DNA of 64,000 nt from Phoronis australis (Eukaryota; Phoronida; Phoronidae). The translations under genes were made by a program, and so were the position numbers. Positions 46,401-56,000 of this stretch are shown here, piece by piece (within the stretch, counting starts at the first letter, position 1; every line of letters starts with the position of its first letter). The notes under the pieces were generated by a model, which saw only the letters and a list, made by a program, of their open reading frames with translations, was not told the DNA's origin and made no database searches. The stretch lies in assembly GCA_002633005.1 (NCBI GenBank), contig NMRA01000034.1:1363540-1427539 (forward strand), in the 5' to 3' direction.

Positions 46401-49400
46401 ATCCACCTCTCCAAACCCAGTGCCAATCCCTTACAATCCCCATCCACCTTCCCAAACGCNNNNNNNNNNNNNNNNNNNNNNNNNNNNNNNNNNNNNNNNN
46501 NNNNNNNNNNNNNNNNNNNNNNNNNNNNNNNNNNNNNNNNNNNNNNNNNNNNNNNNNNNNNNNNNNNNNNNNNNNNNNNNNNNNNNNNNNNNNNNNNNNN
46601 NNNNNNNNNNNNNNNNNNNNNNNNNNNNNNNNNNNNNNNNNNNNNNNNNNNNNNNNNNNNNNNNNNNNNNNNNNNNNNNNNNNNNNNNNNNNNNNNNNNN
46701 NNNNNNNNNNNNNNNNNNNNNNNNNNNNNNNNNNNNNNNNNNNNNNNNNNNNNNNNNNNNNNNNNNNNNNNNNNNNNNNNNNNNNNNNNNNNNNNNNNNN
46801 NNNNNNNNNNNNNNNNNNNNNNNNNNNNNNNNNNNNNNNNNNNNNNNNNNNNNNNNNNNNNNNNNNNNNNNNNNNNNNNNNNNNNNNNNNNNNNNNNNNN
46901 NNNNNNNNNNNNNNNNNNNNNNNNNNNNNNNNNNNNNNNNNNNNNNNNNNNNNNNNNNNNNNNNNNNNNNNNNNNNNNNNNNNNNNNNNNNNNNNNNNNN
47001 NNNNNNNNNNNNNNNNNNNNNNNNNNNNNNNNNNNNNNNNNNNNNNNNNNNNNNNNNNNNNNNNNNNNNNNNNNNNNNNNNNNNNNNNNNNNNNNNNNNN
47101 NNNNNNNNNNNNNNNNNNNNNNNNNNNNNNNNNNNNNNNNNNNNNNNNNNNNNNNNNNNNNNNNNNNNNNNNNNNNNNNNNNNNNNNNNTCACTATCCAC
47201 CTCCCAAACCCAGTGCCAATCCCTTACAATCGCTATCCGCCTTCCCAAACCCAGTGCCAATCCCTTACAATCATCACTCGTCACTAGATTTACTACATAA
47301 CTCCACCACTACCGCCATCACAACAGTCATCACCAAAATAAACGATAAATATAAATCCAATTATAAGACTATTTTAGATTGTCGTTAAAATATAATTTTT
47401 CTCACATGAGGGCAGTAAAATAGCATTCCATAAATTTATAGCTTATAGCAAGGCTTTACCGTCCATGGATAGAAGCCCTTTGGTGTTTCACCACCGCCTT
47501 GGACTCTGCCACCATTCCCGAATCTGTTTTCTCCACACACTGGATCTGTCAGTAAAGAATACTTCAAGATATATTGAACACTATGTCGGTAGATTTTAAT
47601 GAGAGTCTTTCCAGTTACCNNCCCCCCCCCCCCCCCCCTCCTCCCGATGGTAATTTTAGGGATTTCATGTCAATCTCGGTCTGCATGGATTGCATTTTTC
47701 AATTCTTGGATGACCAGAATGACAGTGTTTGCCATATGCGGTGCACACCGTGGGGTTTTCTGTTGAAGTGACGAAATAAGTCATGTACCCAATGCGGTCA
47801 CGCTGTTATCGACGAGGTCAAGTGCAACGTGGTACTTTTAATTGTTCCTGATTCTGTCACTAGTAGACCTACACTGAGACGCAAGAGGACATTGTAAATG
47901 AATGACCCGTGGTTGGGTATATTTTAACTAGTAAAAAATCGACCTGAATGGTGGTCCACCACCAAGTCACGGTCATTCTTTGTCGAATCCTCTGCAATAC
48001 ATGTATTTCATTTACCTACAAGTATAGGCTTACTTACTATTAGTTTGCTTTCCCGTGGCCGTTTTCTGGTCAACTTTACCGGTTTTGCCTGCAAAAACAG
48101 GGTCTAAGTGAATAAAAAGTTTGACAAGATGGCCGTCATGCTCGTCTCCCTGTCAACAGAGACGGTACCTATACAACCTGTACTTTGCTGGTCAGTAAAT
48201 GCTCAGCATCCAGAAGGTAAAGAAAATGTCCCATGCTTTCACGTTCTACAATACAGCAAATTACACGTGCGCATTACGTTGCTTGAATCTTCAGTTTCTC
48301 ACATGACAGCTAGTTTATTATTGCATATAAATGATTTAGACACCAATCGCGAGGGTAATATAAACGAATAAGGACCGATCCATAGAGTTGTAGGTTAGGC
48401 CTATATATGATCGGAGAAAGCGGACTATCGATAACGCAAGCTCCACGTTTTTGTTTTCTGCTATCGACTTACCAGGGCAGTATGGAGAAGAGCTGTAGGT
48501 TTGCGTCAAAGACGGAAACTCGTTGCACCCTCGTGTGCTGCAGCAGAAGTCACACGATTTGCCAACGGGAACAAGACCATCCTTACATTCTGGGGGATTT
48601 CTTCTGTATTGTTGATCACAATACTAAAAGTGAATTGGCGATTGTCGGTCATTAGTGTGTCAAAAAGATTTTCTCTTCTAGTTTGCGTAGCAGCACGCCG
48701 TTTCAGATGCAGTACTAGTAAACAAGCGCTACAAACATGTCATCCGACGGGGCCTTAATTACTTATGGAAAGGTTATTTGGCATGGCATTCCAAGATTGC
48801 GATTACCATTTAAGCGTTACTGTGGGGAATTTTCCTATCTAAGTTACGCAGGTAAATAACGTACGTAAACATGTTTTGTGCACGTATAATTTTCGCTGAA
48901 ATTACAACATTCAACGAGAAACTGATTTTGAATGTGAGTCACACATTTCAGAACATTATGTCACTGGGTAAATGTATGGCACGTGGTTTCTCAAAAGTGA
49001 TCCGTTGCTTCCTGTCTACTTGGCAGTGCAACTGGTGCCTCACCGGGAGGGATCAAGGTGCATTCCATTAACTCAATTTTCAATAACCAAAACTGACAGT
49101 CCTTAAGAACTCCCACTTTGACAAGAGACATTATTGACAGCATTAATAGATAAGTTGCCACGTGACCAGCGTTCCCCTCACTAAGGACTATACTTGCTTA
49201 TCTGCGGGGTTATACTTACTGCAAGGGTAGTGTTTTAATATTGCCAGAGGTTATACTTACATATTTGCGGGATTCTACTTATTGTTAATAAGGGTATAGC
49301 GTTTTATAGTATTTCACGGGGTCATACTTACTTATCTGCGTGGTTATACTTACTGCAACTGATGCACAGGACTTGGTGATGACTACATCGTCACACTTGG

Positions 49401-52400
49401 GAGCATGTATAGTAGTGATGCAAAGGGGCTGAAGAGAATCAATGAGTCAACGTTATACGTCGTTATCATCCTCTCCAAAGTCCTCATCATTCTCATTATT
49501 TTAATCAGTCAGTGATCTCTCTCTCTCTCTTTGTGGAGTGCAAGGTAGAATTCACGGTCTCAAAGGATTTACTAGTGCAATAGCTTTTATATGTTGATCC
49601 AACAGCCCTAGTGACCTTGGTCGCGCAAGCACGTACTTGCCAACCCATGCGTGTCGAAAAGAGGTAGGTTGGCGAACTGTTGCAATTTCCTTCGTTTCGA
49701 AACCTCAATTTGTTGAAACGTAAAAACACATTTTGGGAGGAAAAGCTAAAACTTGAAAGCAACAAATCACAAATCATTGTTACTTTGTTGAACAGGAGGC
49801 TGAGATAATTTTCGAAGCACCCGCCATCGCGCGAGAATTGCCAACATGCTTTCAATTTTTGAGAGGCGTGCAATGTCAAAAGTCGGAGCCGTAAATGTTA
49901 CAATGTGTGTATTTTATCACCTTTACGCGAAGGCTTCAGAAAGTTAAATGACCTTACCATCCCAGTGATTTTAAGCTATTTGTACACCCCGCGTTTTCCT
50001 TTTTTCTGGTGTTTCCACGATGTTCGTTTTACACTGTTCGGTCTTACAGAACACAAATCAGACGGAAAAGAAGCGACCAGACGAAAATAAATGCTTTTTG
50101 TTTCATTATTTTCTATAGGTCGACACATTAAGGTAACATAATGAGAATCAATTGACGACATCCGTCAGGTCTCGCATGAGGTTTCGATATCGTCCGTCTG
50201 GTTGATTTTCTGAAAAACAACACAGTTATGCAGGAGCGCAGCAATGCTACAGTGAAAAAAAAACGAGCACCAAACTGATAAGACAACTTTTTTCCAATAA
50301 CAATTTTCTGATGCGGTAGGTCTGACTAGTGAAATGCAGTATGCGTTGGAAGTGATGCAAATTTGATAGGCTACTGCGTAAATCGTTAGAGTTGGCAGGC
50401 TTGTTTACACACTCCAGAATTTGCAAATGTAGGTGGAATAGCCCGAATGACCTTCAATGCCACCGTGTCTTGATGGTGTCGCTAAGTGCCGCTTTTTAAG
50501 AATGAAGGGCAATGCTCGAAACGTTAGGATCTAGATACCGGTATCAACATTCGTTTTCTTATACAGTTTTGGGTATCATGAAACAGAACAGTAAAAATAT
50601 GTGATTAGGTCATGTGATGAGGCTACAGAGAGGTGGCGTGCTGATCAGACTTAAAATGTTTGCGATATGAAGTAGAACATTAATTATCTGAAGTTGGAGT
50701 TGGAATCTAGAGATTAGATTTCTGGCCCTGATGTGGCGTACGATAAGTTTTTAGTGGCTTTGCTATGAAGAATCGTTCGAGTCGTACAATCACTGCATGC
50801 GTGTTAGTTCTGATCAAGTGATATACCTTGTTGCATGGTTCACGTAAGGGTATTTATCCACAGAACTGTGCACTGAAATCAACCTTAAGCTCCTTTTGGC
50901 AACGCCACTCTCTCTAATAAGACTATTTTATAAAATCTTATCGTGTTGAGTATGTTGAGCAGTAGTTGTATTCGACAATTGTATACCACATGGCTTTACG
51001 GCTGATGTCGAGAAAGCGTTATGTGACCCATTTGATTGGACATCAGCATTCAAATATGTGGGAAAAAATAATAAGAACATTGTTTCGATGACAACCCAAT
51101 AGTCCATTTCTTCAGATACGTTTTGCCGACTAAGCTATTTCGCCNGCGTTTTCCTTTTTTCTCGTGTTTCCACGATGTTCGTTTTACACTGTTCGGTCTT
51201 ACAGAACACAAACCAGACGGAAAAGAAGCGACCAGACGAAAATAAATGCTTTTTGTTTCATTATTTTCTATAGGTCGACACATTAAGGTAACATAATGAG
51301 AATCAATCGACGACATCCGTCAGGTCTCGCACCGTGTCTTGATGGTGTCGCAAAGTGCCGCTTTTTAAGAATGAAGGGCAATGCTCGAAACGTTAGGATC
51401 TAGATACCGGTATCAACATTCGTTTTCTTATACAGTTTTGGCTATCATGAAACAGAACAGTAAAAATATGTGATTAGGTCATGTGATGAGGCTACAGAGA
51501 GGTGGCGTGCTGATCAGACTCAAAATGTTTGCGATATGAAGTAGAACATTAATTATCTGAAGTTGGAGTTGGAATCTAGAGATTAGATTTCTGGCCCTGA
51601 TGTAGCGTACGATAAGTTTTTAGTGGCTTTGCTATGAAGAATCGTTCGAGTCGTACAATCACTGCATGCGTGTTAGTTCTGATCAAGTGATATACCTTGT
51701 TGCATGGTTCACGTAAGGGTATTTATCCACAGAACTGTGCACTGAAATCAACCTTAAGCTCCTTTTGGCAACGCCACTCTCTCTAATAAGACTATTTTAT
51801 AAAATCTTATCGTGTTGAGTATGTTGAGCAGTAGTTGTATTCGACAATTGTATACCACATGGCTTTACGGCTGATGTCGAGAAAGCGTTATGTGACCCAT
51901 TTGATTGGACATCAGCATTCAAATATGTGGGAAAAAATAATAAGAACATTGTTTCGATGACAACCCAATAGTCCATTTCTTCAGATACGTTTTGCCGACT
52001 AAGCTATTTCGCCGCCTGTAACTTCATGCGCGCACTCAGGGGGTGGGGGCGGGGTAGGGCTCGTATTAATGAGCCCCCCATTTGGCGAAATGGGCCAAAA
52101 GGTCCGCCTCAGAGAATCAAAATGTCCGAAAAAGTACAAAACGAGACGAAAGTCAAACAAAAAGGCCGGAATTTGGCGAATGCAGAGTCGTAGCTCTGAA
52201 CGTACCCCGTGTTTTTTGTTGTTGTTTTTTTTGTAAAAGGTACACATTCCCAAAATTCGAGCCCCTCTACTTTTTAGGCTGGGTGCGCGCATGAACTTCA
52301 AAGAGCTTCTTCAACTGTCTGGAATTCTAGCAGTTTCAATTAAGGCGTGGCATAATCGAGTGTGTAAGTACATTTTAAAATAAATATGGACTCAGTTATA

Positions 52401-53022
52401 CGAAATTTCTCAAGATTATTTGTGTGTATGTGTTGTTCGTTCGATGTAGACGTTTTCGTAGTCTGCGGGTCTTATTTATGTGCTAATCACGATCTTGTGT
52501 AAACGTGTTTGATCTCCATTATTATGCCTACATAAAAACTCTGTTTTAGCACGCAGTTTTAAAATTCAATGAAATTATAACTGATGTAAGGAAATAAATA
52601 TGCAGAGGTGTTTGAAATGTGAAAAGAAATCGAATCGTGGATATGGCGTTTTTTAACGGCAAAGCCCTACGTCCCTTAGTGATTTCGAGAAAAATTTGTT
52701 ATTGTACGCTTGTAGTGGGCTTCAATCATAGTTTGCGATTGTGGAGCCTCACGCAGGTGACCATGCTGGGCGATGTGTCCTAAAATAGTTTATCGGAACT
52801 ATCCAAATGTTAAAATAAAACTTACAAATCGACTGTAGCATCCTAGCCTGAGTTTGTTACATTCACTGTTTGAGTTTGAATAGTTACAACAGTAACACCA
52901 CTGGGTGGCAGCACGGGCGAAGTATACAGCGTCATTGTCCAGACCGTCCTCGGGTAGGGTATCTTGCTTCTGTATTCTCTGTACACTTTGGTGCGTATCC
53001 AAGCAAGAAACGAAGGTGATAA
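37268..53022 (-). CDS. Ly6/uPAR-like domain joined to a catalytically dead trypsin-fold domain; 5' end incomplete
   Basis: Ten minus-strand exons join with consistent phase: 53022-52826, 48623-48473, 48088-48038, 47545-47460, 45327-45236, 42368-42254, 41007-40857, 38691-38555 and 37462-37268, the last with the stop codon (nine shown; a first exon carrying the ATG is still missing). The joined frame gives about 390 residues. Residues to about 116 form a cysteine-rich module ending CDFCCSTRGCNE, as in Ly6/uPAR domains. A short linker follows, then a full S1 protease fold from a cleavage-like site (GGRVQGG) to the stop. The triad is replaced: TSASC for TAAHC, NFNVALL for NDIALL, WDNGSPL for GDSGGPL. 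The disulfide cysteines persist, so a folded, non-enzymatic secreted protein is inferred, comparable in principle to haptoglobin or HGF. Confidence 0.8.
38555..38691 (-). CDS. Pseudoprotease exon: Cys168-Cys191 region
   Basis: Acceptor taatattttgtag, donor TGCGGG|gtaaga, phase 1 in, phase 0 out. It encodes KDGSLEVLSHQQCARHLQGV then TSDELCGYGHGKYSGLCG, matching the strand before Cys168 and the Cys182-Cys191 loop. The S1 pocket position 189 reads Gly rather than Asp. Confidence 0.8.
38934..39362. mobile_element. Fold-back element with internally repetitive inverted arms
   Basis: The left half (from about 38934, AAGGGGAAATCAACAATTTG) and the right half (to about 39362) are inverted copies. Each is made of diverged units of about 25 bp such as GGACTTCAAAACCA plus ACTAGCTGG/ATTGGCTGG. 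The arms meet near 39150. Non-coding, intronic, 110 bp from the P-like element. Confidence 0.7.
39471..40294 (+). mobile_element. P-element-like DNA transposon remnant with THAP domain
   Basis: Terminal inverted repeats of about 60 bp (39471-39530 and 40236-40294, only a few differences) read AAAGGCGGATGCAACC... on the outside. Between them lies a plus-strand THAP-type sequence. THAP DNA-binding domains are the N-terminal module of P-element transposases. At about 820 bp the element lacks the rest of a transposase, so it is non-autonomous. It sits in an intron of the pseudoprotease gene. The target duplication was not resolved. Confidence 0.75.
39739..40040 (+). pseudogene. Broken THAP domain of the P-like element
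   Basis: It starts MPRCCYVPGC (C-X4-C of a THAP finger) in one frame, continues LGTLRRFPKDDTLHRTWLAR in another, and returns to the first for YRVCGKQFLPSDY and RLKKGTIPSL. Two compensating frameshifts are needed, and the C-X2-H zinc ligand His is Gln (VCGKQF). A dead transposase N-terminus. Confidence 0.75.
40857..41007 (-). CDS. Pseudoprotease exon: Asp102 region
   Basis: Acceptor gtttaaatttcag, donor CAAG|gtacat, phase 0 in, phase 1 out. It encodes SNNNKNFNVALLKIKYPIQF then SESVQPICLP and GMTCTQAGW. The catalytic Asp of the D-I-A-L-L motif is Asn (NVALL), while Cys122 and Cys136 are kept. Confidence 0.85.
41885..42145 (+). repeat. Diverged dispersed repeat (related to 15885-16165)
   Basis: Intronic copy of the roughly 280-bp family described at 15885-16165. 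Confidence 0.45.
42254..42368 (-). CDS. Pseudoprotease exon: loop before the Asp102 strand
   Basis: Acceptor aaatttacttgtag, donor AAC|gtaagt, phase 2 in, phase 0 out. It encodes SKYTVVAGEHSLFLPDTTEQ then SLDVEKIYVHPKYN, the classical 'V.GEH...EQ...V..I..HP.YN' segment. It joins the next exon as HPKYN-SNNN. Confidence 0.9.
43830..45110 (-). mobile_element. Gypsy-type (Ty3) retrotransposon relic: reverse transcriptase and RNase H
   Basis: The minus strand carries a decayed polyprotein segment. Reverse-transcriptase signatures come first (EPTHWVNSMVVIKKG near 45080, STLDAKNSFVQIQL near 44900, then VKYVGHIMQEKGLQPDPDKV to 44527), followed by RNase H signatures (ASSCAFGGVLRQEDRPVAY near 44270) and a tether-type SDH.PLQAIFSK near 44080. 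The catalytic aspartate motif is altered, and stops and frameshifts are frequent. No LTRs, integrase or gag were identified. It lies in a pseudoprotease-gene intron and is inactive. Confidence 0.8.
45236..45327 (-). CDS. Pseudoprotease exon: His57 region
   Basis: Acceptor caatattattcag, donor ATACA|gtaagg, phase 0 in, phase 2 out. It encodes VKIHEKLTFVGMCAGAIIDE then SWILTSASCI. The TAAHC motif reads TSASC, so the catalytic His is Ser, while the flanking Cys42-Cys58 pair is intact. Confidence 0.85.
45937..47271 (+). repeat. Minisatellite (about 40-bp unit) interrupted by an assembly gap
   Basis: More than a dozen visible copies of a C-rich unit containing 'ccaatcccttacaatcacca' and 'tccacctccccaaacccagt' occupy 45937-46459 and 47190-47271, on either side of a run of Ns. 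The proline-rich open frames across it, including ones running through the Ns, are artefacts. It lies in an intron of the pseudoprotease gene. Confidence 0.9.
46460..47189. other. Assembly gap of 730 Ns inside the minisatellite
   Basis: An unbroken N run; the real array length is unknown. Confidence 1.
47460..47545 (-). CDS. Pseudoprotease exon: activation-site region
   Basis: Acceptor gtcagtttactgacag-like, donor GGACG|gtaaag, phase 1 in, phase 0 out. It encodes PVCGENRFGNGGRVQGGGET then PKGFYPWT, matching the S1 pro-peptide Cys, the R-[IV]-x-G-G cleavage site and the 'PWxV' start of the fold. Zymogen-type cleavage therefore looks possible despite the lost triad. Confidence 0.85.
47620..47640. 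repeat. Poly-C tract beside two Ns
   Basis: Two Ns are followed by about 17 C residues, a homopolymer at which the assembly is uncertain. Confidence 0.9.
48038..48088 (-). CDS. Linker micro-exon of the pseudoprotease gene
   Basis: A 51-bp exon with acceptor ccctgtttttgcag and donor AATA|gtaagt, phase 1 at both ends. It encodes the basic linker KTGKVDQKTATGKQTN between the cysteine-rich module and the protease fold. It is short, so support comes from the strong splice sites and matching phase on both sides. Confidence 0.6.
48473..48623 (-). CDS. Ly6/uPAR-like module, second exon
   Basis: Acceptor aattcacttttag, donor CCTG|gtaagt, phase 0 in, phase 1 out. It starts YCDQQYRRNPPECKDGLVPV and contains GKSCDFCCSTRGCNEFPSL. 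The C..CC....CN ending is the hallmark of the last finger of Ly6/uPAR (three-finger) domains. Confidence 0.65.
49183..49360 (+). repeat. Intronic tandem repeat, about 70-bp unit
   Basis: Two to three diverged copies of 'cttatctgcgggg', 'ttatacttactgcaa' and 'gttttaatattgcc..' lie in the intron between the two Ly6-like exons. Confidence 0.6.
49991..52014. repeat. Large near-identical duplication around a single N, second copy with a deletion
   Basis: 49991-51144 is repeated at 51146-52014, with one N between (51145). The second copy lacks about 280 bp that the first has at about 50180-50459; otherwise only scattered differences occur. Both copies end with 'gactaagctatttcgcc'. As at 7388, this looks like two haplotype contigs abutted instead of merged, with a heterozygous indel. 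The 60-odd-residue open frame repeated in both copies is not a gene. Confidence 0.8.
52025..52293. mobile_element. MITE, copy 2 (CATGCGCGCAC termini, AACTT target duplication)
   Basis: It begins CATGCGCGCACTCAGGGGG and ends GGCTGGGTGCGCGCATG, flanked by AACTT at 52020-52024 and 52294-52298. Same family as 4028-4241, but longer owing to a G-rich insertion near the left end and a TTTTTTGT insertion near the right. Confidence 0.85.
52826..53022 (-). CDS. Ly6/uPAR-like module, first exon of the pseudoprotease gene found
   Basis: Acceptor ggtatctttttag, donor TTT|gtaagt, phase 1 in, phase 0 out. It opens with a hydrophobic ITFVSC (perhaps the end of a signal peptide split by a phase-1 intron). 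A polar stretch follows, then TQWCYCCNYSNSNSEC and NKLRLGCYSRF, which resemble the first finger of a Ly6/uPAR domain. There is no in-frame ATG (the nearby ACCATGG is out of frame), so an upstream start exon is required. Attachment to the exon at 48623 rests on phase and cysteine pattern across a 4.2-kb intron. Confidence 0.55.
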
Positions 53023-56000
53023 CTAAAAAGATACCATGGTGCGTGTCTTACGTGGACAGGGTAATACAGGACTTCAATTTACCCATAGTTATACTATGTA
53101 TGGTCTTATTTTTCGTCGAGGTTTATCCGTATTAAGCCCTGTTTATATGCAGCACTTTTACACCTGTACGTAAATATACATCATGCATTGAATACAATAG
53201 TAATGAAAATTGAATACATATAATCTTATGAAACATAAATGTAGATAACATTGAATATAAGATCAAATATAAATATCAGAAGATCAAATATAAATATAAG
53301 ATATCCAATACATATAATTACATCAAACCTAATTTTTTGAACATTGAATTTTGCAACACATAACACGCCATACATGCGCACGTCTTCACCCGGGTGTAAA
53401 TGTAAATTTACATCACTTTGGTATGGTGATAAAGAAAAGCAATATTTACCGACAAAACGAAGCGAAGTTGACACAGGCAAAGTTTGTTAGTAAAGAGAAT
53501 ATTTTTTCTAAGAAAAGAATTGCCTTGAATGTGTGTAGCTCTGAGGCCCGGGTATTGATCCCCAAGGATTACTTCTGGAACTGTCTCGCAAACGGCAAGT
53601 ATGGTTTTTATAAAGAACGGTCGACGGACTGGTGGAAAAACAGATGTAAAATGATACTAAACCCAATTTTCATGATTTCAACCAATCCTCGTTTTGTCAC
53701 TTGTTCATGCATCGTAAATCTTGAAACTTAAAAAGCAAAAATCAATTTAAAGTCATACTCCCTTTGTCACATATTGCATATTATGGTTCTTGGTGGCGGT
53801 TTTCCCCCAAATTTACCGAGTAATTCGTTTTAAGCGTAGGTCACGCTTGCCCATTTAGCAGACTTTAAAGGAGTTTTCAAATTTTCCTGCAAACTTTTAA
53901 GGCTTGTCGAGGTTTAAAGAGCATTGTTTTATTTCAGAGAATTGGATGGGAGTGTCGTTTATAAAATCTGTCAATAGGCCAACACCGGCTTTGGTATCCT
54001 TGTAAGTAATAGAAACTTCTGAGTTTCCCCACGAACGTATTACAAAAGAATAAGACAGTCCATCTCAATGTCAGATTGGAGCCAAGTCGTAATGAATGCA
54101 TGCAGGGTTTGATAACCACACTGTTTGTAACCTGACGGAGTTATCGGTGGAAGTTGCAGCATATCGGTCCGAAATATTGTTTGAAATATTTATTTCAACG
54201 GAATTGTTCTAGTATTCGATTATTTTTGGTGTTTGATTATCAGCAGCGCAGCAGCAATAGTAACAGCAGCATTTCAATAAAAGGCCATAACATTAAACCA
54301 CTGATGACAACAGAGGCAGTTTGGCGGAGTCGGATCTTGCTTTCAGACCCATGCGTAAATTTAAGTCGCGTTCACATGCGCTAGATGTACATGTATATTT
54401 GCATGTGTGTAAATTAACGTTCACACGAGCTCTAGAGGTGTACCTTTACACCCGGATGCCATCTGCGTTTATATGGCAAAAATACTAGTATACACTTGGG
54501 TGTAATTCGGTAGCAGCCCTTCGTTAACTCAAACTTCGTTGAAAACACGACTAAACTTTTTTGAAACCTTGATGCAGAGTAGCTCGCATTGTCGAAACAA
54601 TCTCTTTTCTTCAGTTGTTCAGCTATGTAGCAAAACACCAAAAGACATAACAAACAAATTTCAAAAGACAACAAACAAGTTTAAACACTAGCTATATTTT
54701 GAGGCTGCATGTCTAATCATCAGGAAATTTATCACAGGTCTTCAATTTTTCAATTCCCATGGTCTACTACATGGTCTTATTCATCATCAAGCGTGGAAGT
54801 GTTGCATATGGGGCTTAATACCGACTAAACCCTGACGAAGAATACGATCATACACAGTAGACCATGGGACATCTGTTGAATTATTTCCGTTAAAGAGGAC
54901 TGGGTCTCGAAAAACAGATTAGGAATAGTCTAAAAAATATCTTTGACGAGTTTTCGCGTTCCATTCCTCTTTAAGAGAAGCGGCTGCAGGGCTGAGAATG
55001 TCAGGCAATAGAGGGGATCGAGACGAGTCGACACCTCGAGATCTTGAAATCATGTGTTTAAAATTAGTCTCAAATTTGTCCTGCGTTATGCAGTCACTTC
55101 CAAACGAAGTAGCGGATTGTGAAGAGACACAACACGAGAAAAATCAAAAGAAATAAAAATTCACTCTTGGGTTGTATTTCCGATTCAACTTAGTCTTTGT
55201 GTATGTGATCATGGTGTGGCTCTGATACAAAAATCACCCATGTTGCATTTATATTTACCACTTAATATTTACCTATTGGCCTTCAAAGGGTCACGAAGAA
55301 AATGACACGTTTTTGCTTAAAAACCAAGCAAATCGCATGAAATGAGAGAAAACACATATTGGGATAAAGAGGTCATACAGTGCATAAGGATTCCAAACCA
55401 ATATTAACACTGCATCCATCACTTTTGGGGATAACTCAAACCACCAGCGAAGTGCCAGCAAAAGTGGCACTTAACTGTTCACATTACTGGCGAAAACGCT
55501 ACCGTTTAGTTAGCCCGTTTGTGAGCGAGGTATTACCTGAAGGACAGAGCTTCGCGAACCAGAACCGGGGTGACCCGAAAATGCCCGACTTACGTGAGTT
55601 TACTGAAGTTTAAGTATGTGCACGAAATTCGTTGGAGCAAATAGATTTCTGTTCCAAGATCTACTGAATTTTATAGCATCTTACCCAACGCGAACAAGAT
55701 GACTGCTTGTTTCAACATGGCTGCAGCTGTCCAGTCCTCGTCCTGATAAGACACGTAAACCTGTTATCGCATTTAATTGCTAATTTATCTTTAAAAGGCA
55801 TAGAAGCCAAACTTTCATGTATCCAATGGTACATTTTTGTTACCTGATAGTAAATATCAAAATGCTTTACAAAAAAGGACCTCTATCAAGATAAAATATA
55901 AAATTCTTCATTGTGTGAAAATTGGATAGTTAAACGTTGGTCTGCTTTTTTGCAGGTTCAGCTTCTGTTAACTAGAATCGCTCTGTCGCATGGTGACGAA

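Noticed and set aside
45829-47388. Long proline-rich open frames, some running through the N block
   Set aside because: They translate a 40-bp minisatellite, and Ns were read as open codons; the same composition appears in several frames and on both strands.
49976-51316. The same 61-88 residue frame occurring twice as a possible duplicated gene
   Set aside because: It is only the two copies of the contig overlap around the N at 51145, with no domain or splice support.
52826-53037. ATG with perfect Kozak context (CACCATGG, minus strand) as the start of the Ly6-like exon
   Set aside because: That ATG is out of frame and meets TAG within five codons; the preceding tatctttttag works as a splice acceptor instead.
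53351-53731. 126-codon plus-strand frame
   Set aside because: No recognisable domain. It begins in a repeat-like TTTACACC/GGTGTAAA palindromic stretch similar to sequence near 54450.
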